Of a DNA stretch of 45,424 nt, positions 36,493 through 44,159 are shown piece after piece. A program made the position numbers and the translations under genes. A model generated the notes under the pieces. The model saw only the letters and a list, made by a program, of their open reading frames with translations. It ran no database searches and was not told where the DNA came from. Positions within the stretch are counted from its first letter, which is position 1, and every line of letters begins with the position of its first letter. This DNA is from an uncultured Marinobacter sp. (GTDB lineage: Bacteria > Pseudomonadota > Gammaproteobacteria > Pseudomonadales > Oleiphilaceae): positions 1-45,424 of the forward strand of contig NZ_CAJXKQ010000036.1 of assembly GCF_913055835.1 (NCBI RefSeq), in the 5' to 3' direction.

Positions 36493-37512
36493 TTATCGAT
36501 GAGGACTGCGCCCGCTAGTTGCAACATTTTCGGAAGCGCCGACAGTGAACACCTCCCGATAGTATTTGGGAGAGGAGCCCACGTAGCGTTTGAACAGCCT
36601 ACGAAAAAAAGCAAGGTCTTCATAACCAACGGCCTGGCTAACCTGTTGGATGGTTTGTTGCTCGTTTTCCAGCAAATGCCGCGCGGCATTGATTCGCAAG
36701 CGGTGGAGATAGTCTGTAGGTGTTTCTCCGGTCGCGAGCTTGAAGCGCCGGGCAAAATTCCGCGGGCTCATGGCCACGGTCTCTGCCAGATCGCTAATGC
36801 GGACGGGGCCAGTGTAGTGTTCGAACAGCCACTGCTGGGCCCGACGGACCAGACGATCCTCGTGGTTTGCCGCCGGAGGATCGGCAGCGTACCCAACCTG
36901 CCAGACACGGGGCGTTTCCAGAAGCAAGGCTCTGGCAGTCTGGATGGCAACCGTGTGGCCGCAAAGCTTTTCAACCAGGTAAAGGCTTAGGTCCACAGAG
37001 GCGTAAACGCCGCCGCTGCAAAGCAGGTTGTCACTTTCGGTCAGAAACCGCTCCGGTTGCCAGTGAACATCGGGATATCGGTGACGACAGGCATCGACAA
37101 CGCCCCAGTGAGTTGTTGCTGGCCGTCCATTCAGAAGGCCGGCTTCAGCCAGCAATGCAACGCCGGCACAGACCCCTGCAATTCTGGCTCCTCTTTCATG
37201 CCAATCGCGAAGCCAGGGGTAGAGAGGTGCGTTGGCCCGGCAAGCAGCCTCCAGGTCTGTTCCCACAGCCGATACGATGATGAGATCGGTGACGTCCACC
37301 TCGTCAAGACGGCAGCAGGGTTCCAGGTTCAGGTTCACGGCGGTGGACACATTTTTGCCATCCTGCGAAACGGTGCGCACCCTGAACTGAGGTTCGGGTT
37401 GCAGGCCTCGCATGGAGTTCCAAAGCACGCCGGCTGTGCTGAACACCTCTACCGGAGCCACGGCCGTTGAAGGCATGCCTCCCTCCACCAGAACGACAGT
37501 GACATCAATCAT
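36493..37512 (-). CDS. GlxA family transcriptional regulator (DJ-1/PfpI plus AraC HTH)
   Basis: A 339-residue regulator from ATG 37512. The N-terminal DJ-1/PfpI domain (about 1-185) has the nucleophile elbow GVCAGVALLAEAG. The C-terminal AraC-type double HTH (about 230-320) shows ISDLAETVAMSPRNFARRF and VSQAVGYEDLAFFRRLFKRYVGSSP. GAGG precedes the ATG; the frame is open further upstream without a good start. It is divergent from a GFA gene across 158 bp, which suggests local control of that gene. Confidence 0.9.
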   Translation of the reverse strand: MIDVTVVLVEGGMPSTAVAPVEVFSTAGVLWNSMRGLQPEPQFRVRTVSQDGKNVSTAVNLNLEPCCRLDEVDVTDLIIVSAVGTDLEAACRANAPLYPWLRDWHERGARIAGVCAGVALLAEAGLLNGRPATTHWGVVDACRHRYPDVHWQPERFLTESDNLLCSGGVYASVDLSLYLVEKLCGHTVAIQTARALLLETPRVWQVGYAADPPAANHEDRLVRRAQQWLFEHYTGPVRISDLAETVAMSPRNFARRFKLATGETPTDYLHRLRINAARHLLENEQQTIQQVSQAVGYEDLAFFRRLFKRYVGSSPKYYREVFTVGASENVATSGRSPHR

Positions 37513-37546
37513 CCTGCACCTCGGGAGTCCGAAATGTCCCCTTATT

Positions 37547-37614
37547 GTGGCGTAGCAGCCACTACTCTGAAAGGTGCAGATAGCAAATACTTTACCCAGC
37601 ACCACTGACGGTGG
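37547..37614. promoter_or_regulatory. Two short dyads between the GlxA regulator and GFA genes
   Basis: GTGGC-N6-GCCAC (37547-37562) and CCAC-N5-GTGG (37602-37614) both lie in the 158-bp divergent gap. They share the CCAC/GTGG core. They are candidate operator sites for the adjacent AraC-type regulator; evidence is symmetry and position only. Confidence 0.35.
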
Positions 37615-37670
37615 ACCCAGGAGCGGATCCTCAAAAGGACGCAATTTCCGAAGGCAAGGAGATTAAGATC

Positions 37671-38102
37671 ATGAGCACTACTACCTACAAAGGAAGCTGC
37701 TTTTGCGGCGCGGTTGAATTGAGCGTCAGCGGCGAGCCCGAAGCCATGGGTTATTGCCACTGTGATTCGTGCCGGCATTGGTCCGCGGGGCCGGTGAACG
37801 CCTTTACACTCTGGAAGCCGGAGGCGGTTGAGGTCACCAAGGGCATGGACAACCTCGTTTCATACAACAAGACGCCGAAAAGCTATCGCAAATGGTGTAA
37901 GACCTGCGGTGGCCACATCCTGACGGAGCATCCAGAGCTTGGCCTGACCGACGTTTACGCGGCCATCCTGCCAGAGTTGCCGTTCAAGCCCGGTGTGCAT
38001 GTGTACTACCAGGAAAAAGTGCTGAGAGTGCACGACGGCTTGCCGAAGTTCCGGGATACCCCTGAAGACATTGGTGGATCCGGAATCACTCTGGAAGAGT
38101 AG
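37671..38102 (+). CDS. GFA (CENP-V/GFA domain) family protein 2
   Basis: A 143-residue zinc protein. Ligands are C10 and C12 (SCFCGA), C29-C31-C34 (CHCDSC) and C76-C79 (CKTC). It is from a different branch than the GFA protein at 33.4 kb, with HWSAGPVNAFTLW after the second motif. AAGGAG lies ten bases before ATG 37671; the longer frame to 37611 is unlikely. It is divergent from the GlxA regulator and ends in a strong hairpin. Confidence 0.9.
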   Translation: MSTTTYKGSCFCGAVELSVSGEPEAMGYCHCDSCRHWSAGPVNAFTLWKPEAVEVTKGMDNLVSYNKTPKSYRKWCKTCGGHILTEHPELGLTDVYAAILPELPFKPGVHVYYQEKVLRVHDGLPKFRDTPEDIGGSGITLEE

Positions 38103-38125
38103 GCCGTGGTTAAATTCACAGTGAA

Positions 38126-38161
38126 GTCGCCGGGCACGGTTGGAAAACCCTGCCCGGCGAC
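38126..38161. terminator. Strong bidirectional hairpin between GFA and cupin genes
   Basis: GTCGCCGGGCA (38126-38136) and TGCCCGGCGAC (38151-38161) pair perfectly. After one C-C mismatch, GGTT/AACC continue the stem to a GGAA tetraloop. It ends six bases before the convergent cupin gene's stop. Confidence 0.65.
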
Positions 38162-38166
38162 CCGCA

Positions 38167-38700
38167 TCACTCAGCGTTGCGCTCGATCCCGCACTTGGCG
38201 TCCAGGGCCGCGTTCCTTTCCTCGGTAACCGGAATCGTCAGCGCGCCTTCGGCGGGTGCGCCCAGGAGAACGGCAACCACCTCGGTTTCCTGATTACTGC
38301 TCGGGTTAAGCGCTGTGTGGACGGTGTCGCCCGGATCCACCAGTGCGTCCCCGGGTCCGTATTCGCGATCGACACAGTCTTCGGCGAACGTGAACACGAA
38401 ATCGCCCTCGGTAACCGTGATCAGTACGGTGCCGGGGTGGGTATGCCAGGGGAACACGGCACCTGGCTGGATGGTGAAACGCACCACCGTGAGGTGGGAA
38501 GCGTCATCAAATGTGATGACCTGCTCTGGCAGACCCTTCAGGTCTTGCGAGATCTTGATCGCGACATCGCCGTCAAAGGTGTGCCGCTGGGTCAGGGGCT
38601 CCGCCGCGATGGGTTTGGGTTCATCGGCGCTGGCGGAGACTGCGAGAATCAGCGCCGCGAAGGCGGCTATAGTCGCTTGTTTATCGAGTTTACGGAACAT
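38167..38700 (-). CDS. Periplasmic cupin domain protein
   Basis: A 177-residue protein with a signal peptide (about residues 1-25, ending SASA before DEP). The single cupin barrel contains the metal motif WHTHPGTVLITVTEG and a second motif around GDTVHTALN. A cysteine in FAEDCVDRE and another near the C-terminus (DAKCGIE) may form a disulfide. Function is unknown; similar proteins bind metal ions or small ligands. It lies 79 bp downstream of the OsmC gene. Confidence 0.85.
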   Translation of the reverse strand: MFRKLDKQATIAAFAALILAVSASADEPKPIAAEPLTQRHTFDGDVAIKISQDLKGLPEQVITFDDASHLTVVRFTIQPGAVFPWHTHPGTVLITVTEGDFVFTFAEDCVDREYGPGDALVDPGDTVHTALNPSSNQETEVVAVLLGAPAEGALTIPVTEERNAALDAKCGIERNAE

Positions 38701-38779
38701 AAGAACATCTCCTGTTCATTCGAGTTGCTTACAGACTCACAAGCGCCGCGGTTGGGCCTGTGAGGCGACGTGGCCGGTG

Positions 38780-39328
38780 TCAGGCCACCTGGTCGATTCG
38801 CCAGTCGGTTGTCACCTTGGTGCCGGCATTGAGGGTTTGAAACACCACGCAACAGCCCTCTGCACCGACCATCAGGGTTTTGATCGTCTTCTCGTCAGTT
38901 TCCGCGGGAACTTCCAGGTGTACATCGCAGTGCATGCGCTGAAAACCGACGGGCACTGCCATATCCACCATGAGTGCGCCCCGAACGTCGACGCTGGCCG
39001 CAACCGTGACTTCGCTGCCGATGAGCTGTATATCGAGCCGCTCGGCAACCATGCGAAGCGTCGAGTGCAGGCAGGCGGCTAGGGCCGAGCACAGAAGGTC
39101 TCCTGGATTGGGGGCGTCGTGGTCGCCGCCCACCGCCCGGTGGATTCCGTAGGGCTGGAGCACGCCATCGTTGTTGGCGGGCTCCACCACACCGTGAATG
39201 GCGTCCCTGTGTTTACTTGGCAGCGCCCGGGCGTGGTCGGTAATCCAGGCATCCTCGGGAGCCTCCGCGTAATGTCGGCTCAGAGAGTGTTGGCGTTCTA
39301 CGATGGATGATTCGTTCGCTACTAACAT
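38780..39328 (-). CDS. OsmC family protein
   Basis: A 182-residue protein of the OsmC/Ohr superfamily, thiol peroxidases acting on organic hydroperoxides. The first cysteine is in the family's helix (DLLCSALAACLHSTL) and the second region is GAEGCCVV, with two adjacent cysteines. The extended N-terminus (about 45 residues before HRDAIHGVVEP) is longer than in Ohr. The start ATG 39328 is preceded by three stacked AGGAG sites in an 8-bp periodic repeat. It is the second OsmC domain in the window. Confidence 0.85.
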   Translation of the reverse strand: MLVANESSIVERQHSLSRHYAEAPEDAWITDHARALPSKHRDAIHGVVEPANNDGVLQPYGIHRAVGGDHDAPNPGDLLCSALAACLHSTLRMVAERLDIQLIGSEVTVAASVDVRGALMVDMAVPVGFQRMHCDVHLEVPAETDEKTIKTLMVGAEGCCVVFQTLNAGTKVTTDWRIDQVA

Positions 39329-39329
39329 G

Positions 39330-39365
39330 GCTCCTGCTCCTCTGCTCCTCTGCTTACTTGCTTAC
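39330..39365 (-). repeat. 8-bp periodic repeat with stacked Shine-Dalgarno sites
   Basis: On the plus strand the units are GCTCCT, GCTCCTCT, GCTCCTCT, GCTTACTT and GCTTAC. Read on the coding strand, the first three give AGGAGC, AGAGGAGC and AGAGGAGC directly before the ATG at 39328, that is, three potential ribosome binding sites eight bases apart. Confidence 0.7.
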
Positions 39366-39486
39366 GGTCTCAGTTTGGGCAGGAGAGGCCTTTCATTCAT
39401 GAGGTGTCTGTCCCGAATTCCAGAAACGAAATTGGGAAAAACGGGACGAATGGCCCGAAGGGGGAAAGCTGACCAGTATCCGGAGC

Positions 39487-40557
39487 TTACTCCATGCCGA
39501 AGCCGGCGTTCCGGGCTTCGATGACCAGTTCTGGCCGAGAGGAAACGGCCAATTTACCGCAGATGTTGCTGACGTGGTTTCGGACGGTTTTCGGTGCCAG
39601 CGACAGTTCGCTGGCAATGGCCGCATTCGACTGTCCCCGTGCAACGTGATCAAGAACGACACGCTCCCGGCGGGTCAGTTCATGAAAACCCGCAACGGAC
39701 GGCAAGCCTTCACCGGGCTCATCGGCGAGAAACCGGCGTACTTCCTCGACGAACAGGTGCCAACCGGGGTCCCGGGGTTGGAGAATATGGTTACGGCCCT
39801 CCAACGGCAGAAACCGGCAATCGGGAATCCGCCCGGCCAGGTTGCGCCCAGCCTCAAAGGGCACCATGGAATCGCCCTTTACGTGTGCCACCAGAGTTGG
39901 ACAGTGCAGCTGCGGAAGCAGATCGCGGATATCAAGTTCGTGAAAGGCCCGCCACAGCCGGGCGGCCATGGCCCGATCCACGGTCAGGCTCTGAAGTTCG
40001 TCCCACCAGCTGATCTGATCCGCTGCATCCGAGGGGGAAAGCAGGCGGGCAAACACCTCCCGAAAGGCGCCAGTTCTGCGAGCCCATCCGACTTCAATCA
40101 TGCGCGCCAGAGTTTCCGCCTCTTCCACGCGATAGCCGGCCATCCCTTCGGTAAAGGCACCGTGCGCATAGGGATTGTAAAGCACCAGGTGGGTGACTTT
40201 TTCCGGATGCCGTACCGCATACAGTACGGCGATGGCCGCTCCCTGACACACGCCCAGCATGGGGAATTGGCGCCAGCCGAGGCTGGCGACCACCGCCTCC
40301 ACGTCGCGGACCCAGGCGTCCAAGGTTTGGCTTTTCACATCCCTGTCGGAAAGGCCGGAGCCGCGAATGTCGAAGCGGGCCAGCGTGTGATCGCGGGTCA
40401 GCTCCCGCAGCCAGTGACTCCAAACCGGGCTGTCCAGATCATGTTCGATATGGGTCATCCAACCGCCCACCCGCAGCAATGGCCTGCCTCGACCGGTGGT
40501 TGCATAAGCGATGCGCACATCGTCCGTGGTGGTACAGAAACCGATCCGTTGTCTCAT
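39487..40557 (-). CDS. Alpha/beta hydrolase fused to a LuxR-type DNA-binding domain
   Basis: A 356-residue one-component regulator. Residues about 15-280 form an alpha/beta hydrolase: oxyanion segment RVGGW, RFDIRGSGLSD, nucleophile elbow G102-V-C104-Q-G106, acid D229 (GDSMVPF) and H257 (GRNHILQ). The elbow carries Cys where Ser is usual. Residues about 292-350 are a LuxR HTH: LTRRERVVLDHVARGQSNAAIA and LAPKTVRNHVSNI. Probably the hydrolase domain senses or hydrolyses a small ligand and the HTH controls nearby genes. The target is unknown; the OsmC and cupin genes lie just downstream on the same strand. Confidence 0.88.
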   Translation of the reverse strand: MRQRIGFCTTTDDVRIAYATTGRGRPLLRVGGWMTHIEHDLDSPVWSHWLRELTRDHTLARFDIRGSGLSDRDVKSQTLDAWVRDVEAVVASLGWRQFPMLGVCQGAAIAVLYAVRHPEKVTHLVLYNPYAHGAFTEGMAGYRVEEAETLARMIEVGWARRTGAFREVFARLLSPSDAADQISWWDELQSLTVDRAMAARLWRAFHELDIRDLLPQLHCPTLVAHVKGDSMVPFEAGRNLAGRIPDCRFLPLEGRNHILQPRDPGWHLFVEEVRRFLADEPGEGLPSVAGFHELTRRERVVLDHVARGQSNAAIASELSLAPKTVRNHVSNICGKLAVSSRPELVIEARNAGFGME

Positions 40558-40682
40558 ACCCGTAGCCCTTTCCTGCCCATCTCGGCAGCTTCATCAACGT
40601 GTGTCCCCTTCGTGGAAACTTAGCAGCTGTGAGAGGGATTTGAAGCGCTCCTGCCTCAGATTGAATCAGGAAAGGGAAGTTG

Positions 40683-40704
40683 AAAAAAACACACCCGTCC
40701 GGGT
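40683..40704 (-). terminator. Possible intrinsic terminator after the methyltransferase gene
   Basis: On the minus strand ACCC-GGAC-GGGT is followed by GTGTTTTTTT, 11 bases after the stop of the methyltransferase gene. The stem is only four pairs but the T tract is good. Confidence 0.4.
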
Positions 40705-40714
40705 TCAGATGCGG

Positions 40715-41170
40715 TCAAAGCCAGCGCCGCACCCGTTGCTCATAATCCCGGAACTCATCGCCGAAAATCTCCCGCAGGGCACGTTCCTCCGGTGCAATCT
40801 GGAACCGGTTCATATACATCACAAAGACAATCACGCCGATCAGAGCCCAGGCGGATGCCAGGAACACGCCCCAGGCCAGCAGCCATAACGCGAATCCCAC
40901 ATACATGGGGTTGCGGGAATACCGGTAAACGCCCGAGCTGACCAGGGCAGAGGTGGCTTCTGGCTTGCGGGGATCTACGGTTGTCTTCGAGGACCGGAAA
41001 GCCAGCACCCCGGCGAGTGCAAACAGGACGCCCAGCAAAAACAGGCTGATTGCTATCGCCGAACGCAGCGTTTCGCCAACCTCTATCCGCGGGCCTGCCT
41101 TTGCGATGAGCCACATCAACAAACCTACAATCAGCACCAGCGCTACCGGTGGAATGCGTTTTTCCAGCAT
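40715..41170 (-). CDS. Isoprenylcysteine carboxyl methyltransferase-like membrane protein
   Basis: A 151-residue protein of the ICMT/PEMT-like family, which carries SAM-dependent methyltransferases of the membrane. Four membrane helices are visible. The conserved C-terminal block is clear: LVSSGVYRYSRNPMYVGF followed by MNRFQIAPEERALREIFGDEFRDYEQRVRRWL, which contains the SAM-binding and catalytic residues. Bacterial substrates are mostly unknown. It is upstream of the hydrolase-LuxR gene by 157 bp. Confidence 0.88.
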   Translation of the reverse strand: MLEKRIPPVALVLIVGLLMWLIAKAGPRIEVGETLRSAIAISLFLLGVLFALAGVLAFRSSKTTVDPRKPEATSALVSSGVYRYSRNPMYVGFALWLLAWGVFLASAWALIGVIVFVMYMNRFQIAPEERALREIFGDEFRDYEQRVRRWL

Positions 41171-41255
41171 GTTCGGTTTCTCTCAGACAAATCAGTCGAA
41201 TCAGGAAAAGGCGGGGCGCCACCTCCCGAATGTCAGTTACAACAGCATTATCGGG

Positions 41256-41522
41256 CTATCGGAGTTGGCTGTCTTTGCTGCCCCGACGATTTATGCCGCC
41301 GGAGTGAGGGTTTTCTTTCTCGTGGGCTGCCTGACATTCAATGCACAGCCGAACACCGGGAATGGCCTTGCGCCGTGCCTCCGGAATTGGAGCACCGCAC
41401 TCGTCGCATTCTTCAGCGCTTTCGCCTCCGGCTAACTGGCTGCGAGCGCGCTGGATCTCGTCTTCAACGCTGGCGTCGATCTGTTCCTGAACCGCACCAT
41501 CACGTGACCATCCGCCTGCCAT
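41256..41522 (-). CDS. DksA/TraR C4-type zinc finger protein, YbiI type
   Basis: An 88-residue protein, the length of E. coli YbiI. It starts MAGGWSRDGAVQEQIDAS, and a C4 zinc finger is formed by CDEC and CIEC (in GVRLCIECQAAHE). The short coiled-coil has the acidic residues of DksA-type proteins only in part, so a role at the RNA polymerase secondary channel is uncertain. GGGAG six bases before ATG 41522 supports this start over one 11 codons upstream. Confidence 0.88.
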   Translation of the reverse strand: MAGGWSRDGAVQEQIDASVEDEIQRARSQLAGGESAEECDECGAPIPEARRKAIPGVRLCIECQAAHEKENPHSGGINRRGSKDSQLR

Positions 41523-41626
41523 GGGCGTCTCCCGCATCTGCATCATTGATACCAATAAACAGTATCATTGGAGCGCGTGGGCTCAAAGATTCCCTACGCC
41601 GATTTTGCTGATGGGCACGATCAGAG

Positions 41627-41947
41627 CTAAGCGGGCTCGGTTTCAGGCTCGCGCCCACCTCGAAGCACCAGGTATAGCAAGGGCCCTGCAGACACAAATA
41701 CGGCCGTCAGGATAAAAAAAGGAATCAGATAGCCCAGTCCTTTGCCACGCCTTTTAGCGTCCTGGTACATCCAGATGCAAGCCAGTGCAGCGAGAATGTA
41801 GAGATCGATGACAACCTGGGCGGTATCCGGACTGGACATCAGCTCGGCACCAAAGGCCAGAAGCGACTGCTCAGCCCCGGCCATTACCCAGAAAGTGAAG
41901 CCCATGAACAGGCAGAGAACGATGAGGGGGAGGGGGGATACTTTCAT
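41627..41947 (-). CDS. Small membrane protein, DUF2834-like
   Basis: A 106-residue protein with three membrane helices: an N-terminal one (LPLIVLCLFMGFTFWVM), a middle one ending in the WMYQDAKRRG motif, and LIPFFILTAVFVSAGPLLYLVL. The W-x-x-x-D-A-x-R-R-G motif and GPLLYL ending are as in DUF2834 proteins. Function unknown. AAGGA lies just before the ATG. Confidence 0.7.
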   Translation of the reverse strand: MKVSPLPLIVLCLFMGFTFWVMAGAEQSLLAFGAELMSSPDTAQVVIDLYILAALACIWMYQDAKRRGKGLGYLIPFFILTAVFVSAGPLLYLVLRGGREPETEPA

Positions 41948-41997
41948 GATCTTCCTTGATTTTCATTTCAGAATTTAAAAGGCTAAAGGCGTCCGCG

Positions 41998-42175
41998 TCA
42001 GGGATTTTCCGTATACTGGGGCAGGTCGCCTGTGATCTCAAACCACGACGCCTTGTTGCGCACGTAAACATGTCGCTCCGGCGTTACCCGGGTCTGTATC
42101 GAAGGTGCCCATAGGGAACCCAAGCACTTCCGTATGAGCATCTAACTTTGTGTAGAGCCTGGATCTGCCTGCCTG
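41998..42175 (-). pseudogene. 3' relic of a GFA family gene, frameshifted
   Basis: Directly after the DUF1330 stop codon and in the same frame, the minus strand reads SRLYTKLDAHTEVLGFPMG then TFDTDPG. A one-base shift near 42084-42092 then gives VTPERHVYVRNKASWFEI and TGDLPQYTENP before TGA at 41998-42000. Together these match the C-terminal part of GFA proteins (LYTxLDAH, GFPMGTxDTDPG, PERHVYVxxKAxWFEI, DLPQY). The zinc-binding N-terminal two-thirds and any start are missing. It is therefore a truncated, frameshifted remnant rather than an active gene. Confidence 0.72.
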
Positions 42176-42463
42176 TTAATCCGCCTCGAAACTCACCAGA
42201 TCCACGTCCGCCGCCTGTGTGCGCAGTGGCACAATTGCCTGATACGCAGGGGAGTTGTGCCATCCGGCGACGGAATCGGTATCCGGAAAACGGATCACCA
42301 CGGTATCCGTGTGGCAGTACTGCCCGCTCAGTACCTTCGCCTCCTTGCCCCGAAGCACCAGTTTCGCGCTCCAAGGTATCAGCGTTGCTGGCACAAGGCT
42401 GCGGTATTCAGCCCATTTTTCAGGGTCTTTCACGGTGATGTTACCGATCACGTAGGCTGGCAT
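42176..42463 (-). CDS. DUF1330 family protein
   Basis: A 95-residue protein of the dimeric alpha/beta-barrel fold. The DUF1330 pattern is seen in AYVIGNITVKDPEKWAEYR at the N-terminus, the VVIRFPDTDSVAGWHNSPAYQAIVPLR segment and the VDLVSFEAD end. Function unknown. ATG 42463 follows GGAG; the frame is open 16 codons further upstream. Its stop codon abuts the GFA relic, suggesting a deletion joined the two. Confidence 0.85.
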   Translation of the reverse strand: MPAYVIGNITVKDPEKWAEYRSLVPATLIPWSAKLVLRGKEAKVLSGQYCHTDTVVIRFPDTDSVAGWHNSPAYQAIVPLRTQAADVDLVSFEAD

Positions 42464-42553
42464 TCGTGTTCTCCGCTCGATAATCAAAGTTGGCCGCTGG
42501 TGCAGCCTCAAAAACTTATCATTGGCTGTTCCGTTCGAGAAGCCTTCCAGGGC

Positions 42554-43294
42554 TCAGGCATCGTTTTCTCTATTCTGAGAGCAGCAGCTGGCACCCGACT
42601 CGACTGCCTCATCGGTACGTGTCCACTGAGCCACTGGCCGGCCGTCGCGTCGCCACCATGAGCCGGCCTGGTCCTGGGGCCAGCCGTCGGGCGATTCCTC
42701 CCACGTCTCTTGCCGGCCGTAAGGCGTACGATCGAGCAAGTGCAGCGTGGGCATCATGGCTTCGACTCCTCGTTGCGACGTTTCATAGGTTTGGAACACC
42801 CGGTCTCCATCCCGGAGGTAACAGCGCAGGTCGCCTCCGTCTCGGGTCGCCAGCGCGTCTGACGAATCCGCTGTTGAGTACCACGGGGTTGTCCAGCCCA
42901 TGAAATCCCGGTAGGCAGCTATCTCGTCCCAAGGACCGCTGCTAAACACGGCGTAGCTCACATCACGTTCTGCCAGGTACGCACGCACGGCCGAGTTCAT
43001 CGCCACCTGAGTGTGCGTGCAGCCTTCACACTGCTTTTCGTGCGGGGCGCCCGGCGTCCACATGAAGTGATACACGATCAGCATACGCCGCCCTTCAAAG
43101 ACATCAGTCAGGGGGACGGCGCCATTCGGGCCTACCACCGTGACCGGCTCCATCGGCGTCATTGGCAGACGCCTGCGCGCTGCCGCTAATTCATCGCCAG
43201 CACGTGTGTGGGCCTTCTCAAGGGCCAGCAGTTCAGCACGCGCCTGCTCCCACTCATCGCGACGAACGATTCTCGGGGTTGCCAGGTTCTGCAT
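42554..43294 (-). CDS. DUF899 family thioredoxin-like protein
   Basis: A 246-residue protein of DUF899, a thioredoxin-fold family related to AhpC/TSA. It has the redox motif C89-E-G-C92 in HEKQCEGCTHTQVAM, the preceding LIVYHFMW strand, and the VFSSGPWDEIAAYRDFMGWTTPWYS segment. A histidine- and tryptophan-rich C-terminus (RRDGRPVAQWTRTDEAVESG) ends in a CC pair. It is presumably a cytosolic thiol-disulfide enzyme; its substrate is unknown. Confidence 0.88.
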   Translation of the reverse strand: MQNLATPRIVRRDEWEQARAELLALEKAHTRAGDELAAARRRLPMTPMEPVTVVGPNGAVPLTDVFEGRRMLIVYHFMWTPGAPHEKQCEGCTHTQVAMNSAVRAYLAERDVSYAVFSSGPWDEIAAYRDFMGWTTPWYSTADSSDALATRDGGDLRCYLRDGDRVFQTYETSQRGVEAMMPTLHLLDRTPYGRQETWEESPDGWPQDQAGSWWRRDGRPVAQWTRTDEAVESGASCCSQNRENDA

Positions 43295-43364
43295 GGTCTA
43301 CCTCCCGTTCAAACTCGAATGTGGTACTCCCTTGTCGTGCAGCGCCCGTCCAAATCGAGATCCC

Positions 43365-44159
43365 TCAGGCAATCGAGTCGACGACACCACCATCCACTCG
43401 CAATGCGGCGCCCGTGGTGGCTGATGACAGAGGCGAGGCCACATAAACCACCAGGTTGGCCACCTCGTCCACTTCCGCGGGGCGCTGGATGATGGAACTG
43501 GGCCGCTCGGCTCTCACGAAGTCGATGGCGGTGTCCTGGAGGCTCTTGCCGGATTTCTCCGCAGCCTCCTTGAGCATGCCTTGCACACCCTCGGACATGG
43601 TTGGCCCGGGCAGTACGGCATTGACGGTGACGCCGGTACCCGCCATGCGCTTCGCTAGACCCCGAGACACCGACAGATTGGCAGTCTTGGTAAAGCCGTA
43701 GTGGATCATATCGGCCGGGATGTTCAGGCCGGATTCGGACGAGATGAAAATCACCCGGCCCCAGCCTTTCTTCTCCATGCCCGGCAAGTACGCCCGCGAC
43801 AGGCGCACGCCAGACATCACATTGACGTCGAAAAAGTGCTGCCAGTTATCATCCGGGGTATCGAAAAAGTCCTGCGGGCCGAACAGCCCGACATTGTTCA
43901 CCAGGATATCGGCGCTCGGCTCGGCATCCACCAGCGCCTGACAGCCCTCGGCCGTGCCCAGATCGGCAGCGACCCCGCGAACGGTTGCGTCGGGCGCACT
44001 CTCGCGAACTTCGGCCACAGCGGCATCCACGTTCGACTGCTTCCGCCCGTTGACGACAACGGTGGCCCCGCAATCGGCCAGTCCCTTGGCAATGGCGAGG
44101 CCAATACCCTGGGTGGAGCCGGTGACAATGGCCGTCTTACCGGTGAGTTCAATGTTCAT
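43365..44159 (-). CDS. Short-chain dehydrogenase/reductase (SDR)
   Basis: A 264-residue oxidoreductase with TGSTQGIG at the cofactor site, NGRKQ after beta-2 (NADP-like), NNVG, ISSESG and the catalytic YGFTK. The end, RVDGGVVDSIA, is typical of classical SDRs. ATG 44159 is preceded by AAGGAGG; longer frames upstream overlap the deaminase gene extensively. It overlaps the deaminase by four bases (ATGA), so the two are translationally coupled. Confidence 0.92.
   Translation of the reverse strand: MNIELTGKTAIVTGSTQGIGLAIAKGLADCGATVVVNGRKQSNVDAAVAEVRESAPDATVRGVAADLGTAEGCQALVDAEPSADILVNNVGLFGPQDFFDTPDDNWQHFFDVNVMSGVRLSRAYLPGMEKKGWGRVIFISSESGLNIPADMIHYGFTKTANLSVSRGLAKRMAGTGVTVNAVLPGPTMSEGVQGMLKEAAEKSGKSLQDTAIDFVRAERPSSIIQRPAEVDEVANLVVYVASPLSSATTGAALRVDGGVVDSIA

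Noticed and set aside
39410..39447. Hairpin GTCCCG...CGGGAC as a terminator
   Set aside because: The arms are only six bases with a long unpaired middle and no T tract on the relevant strand.
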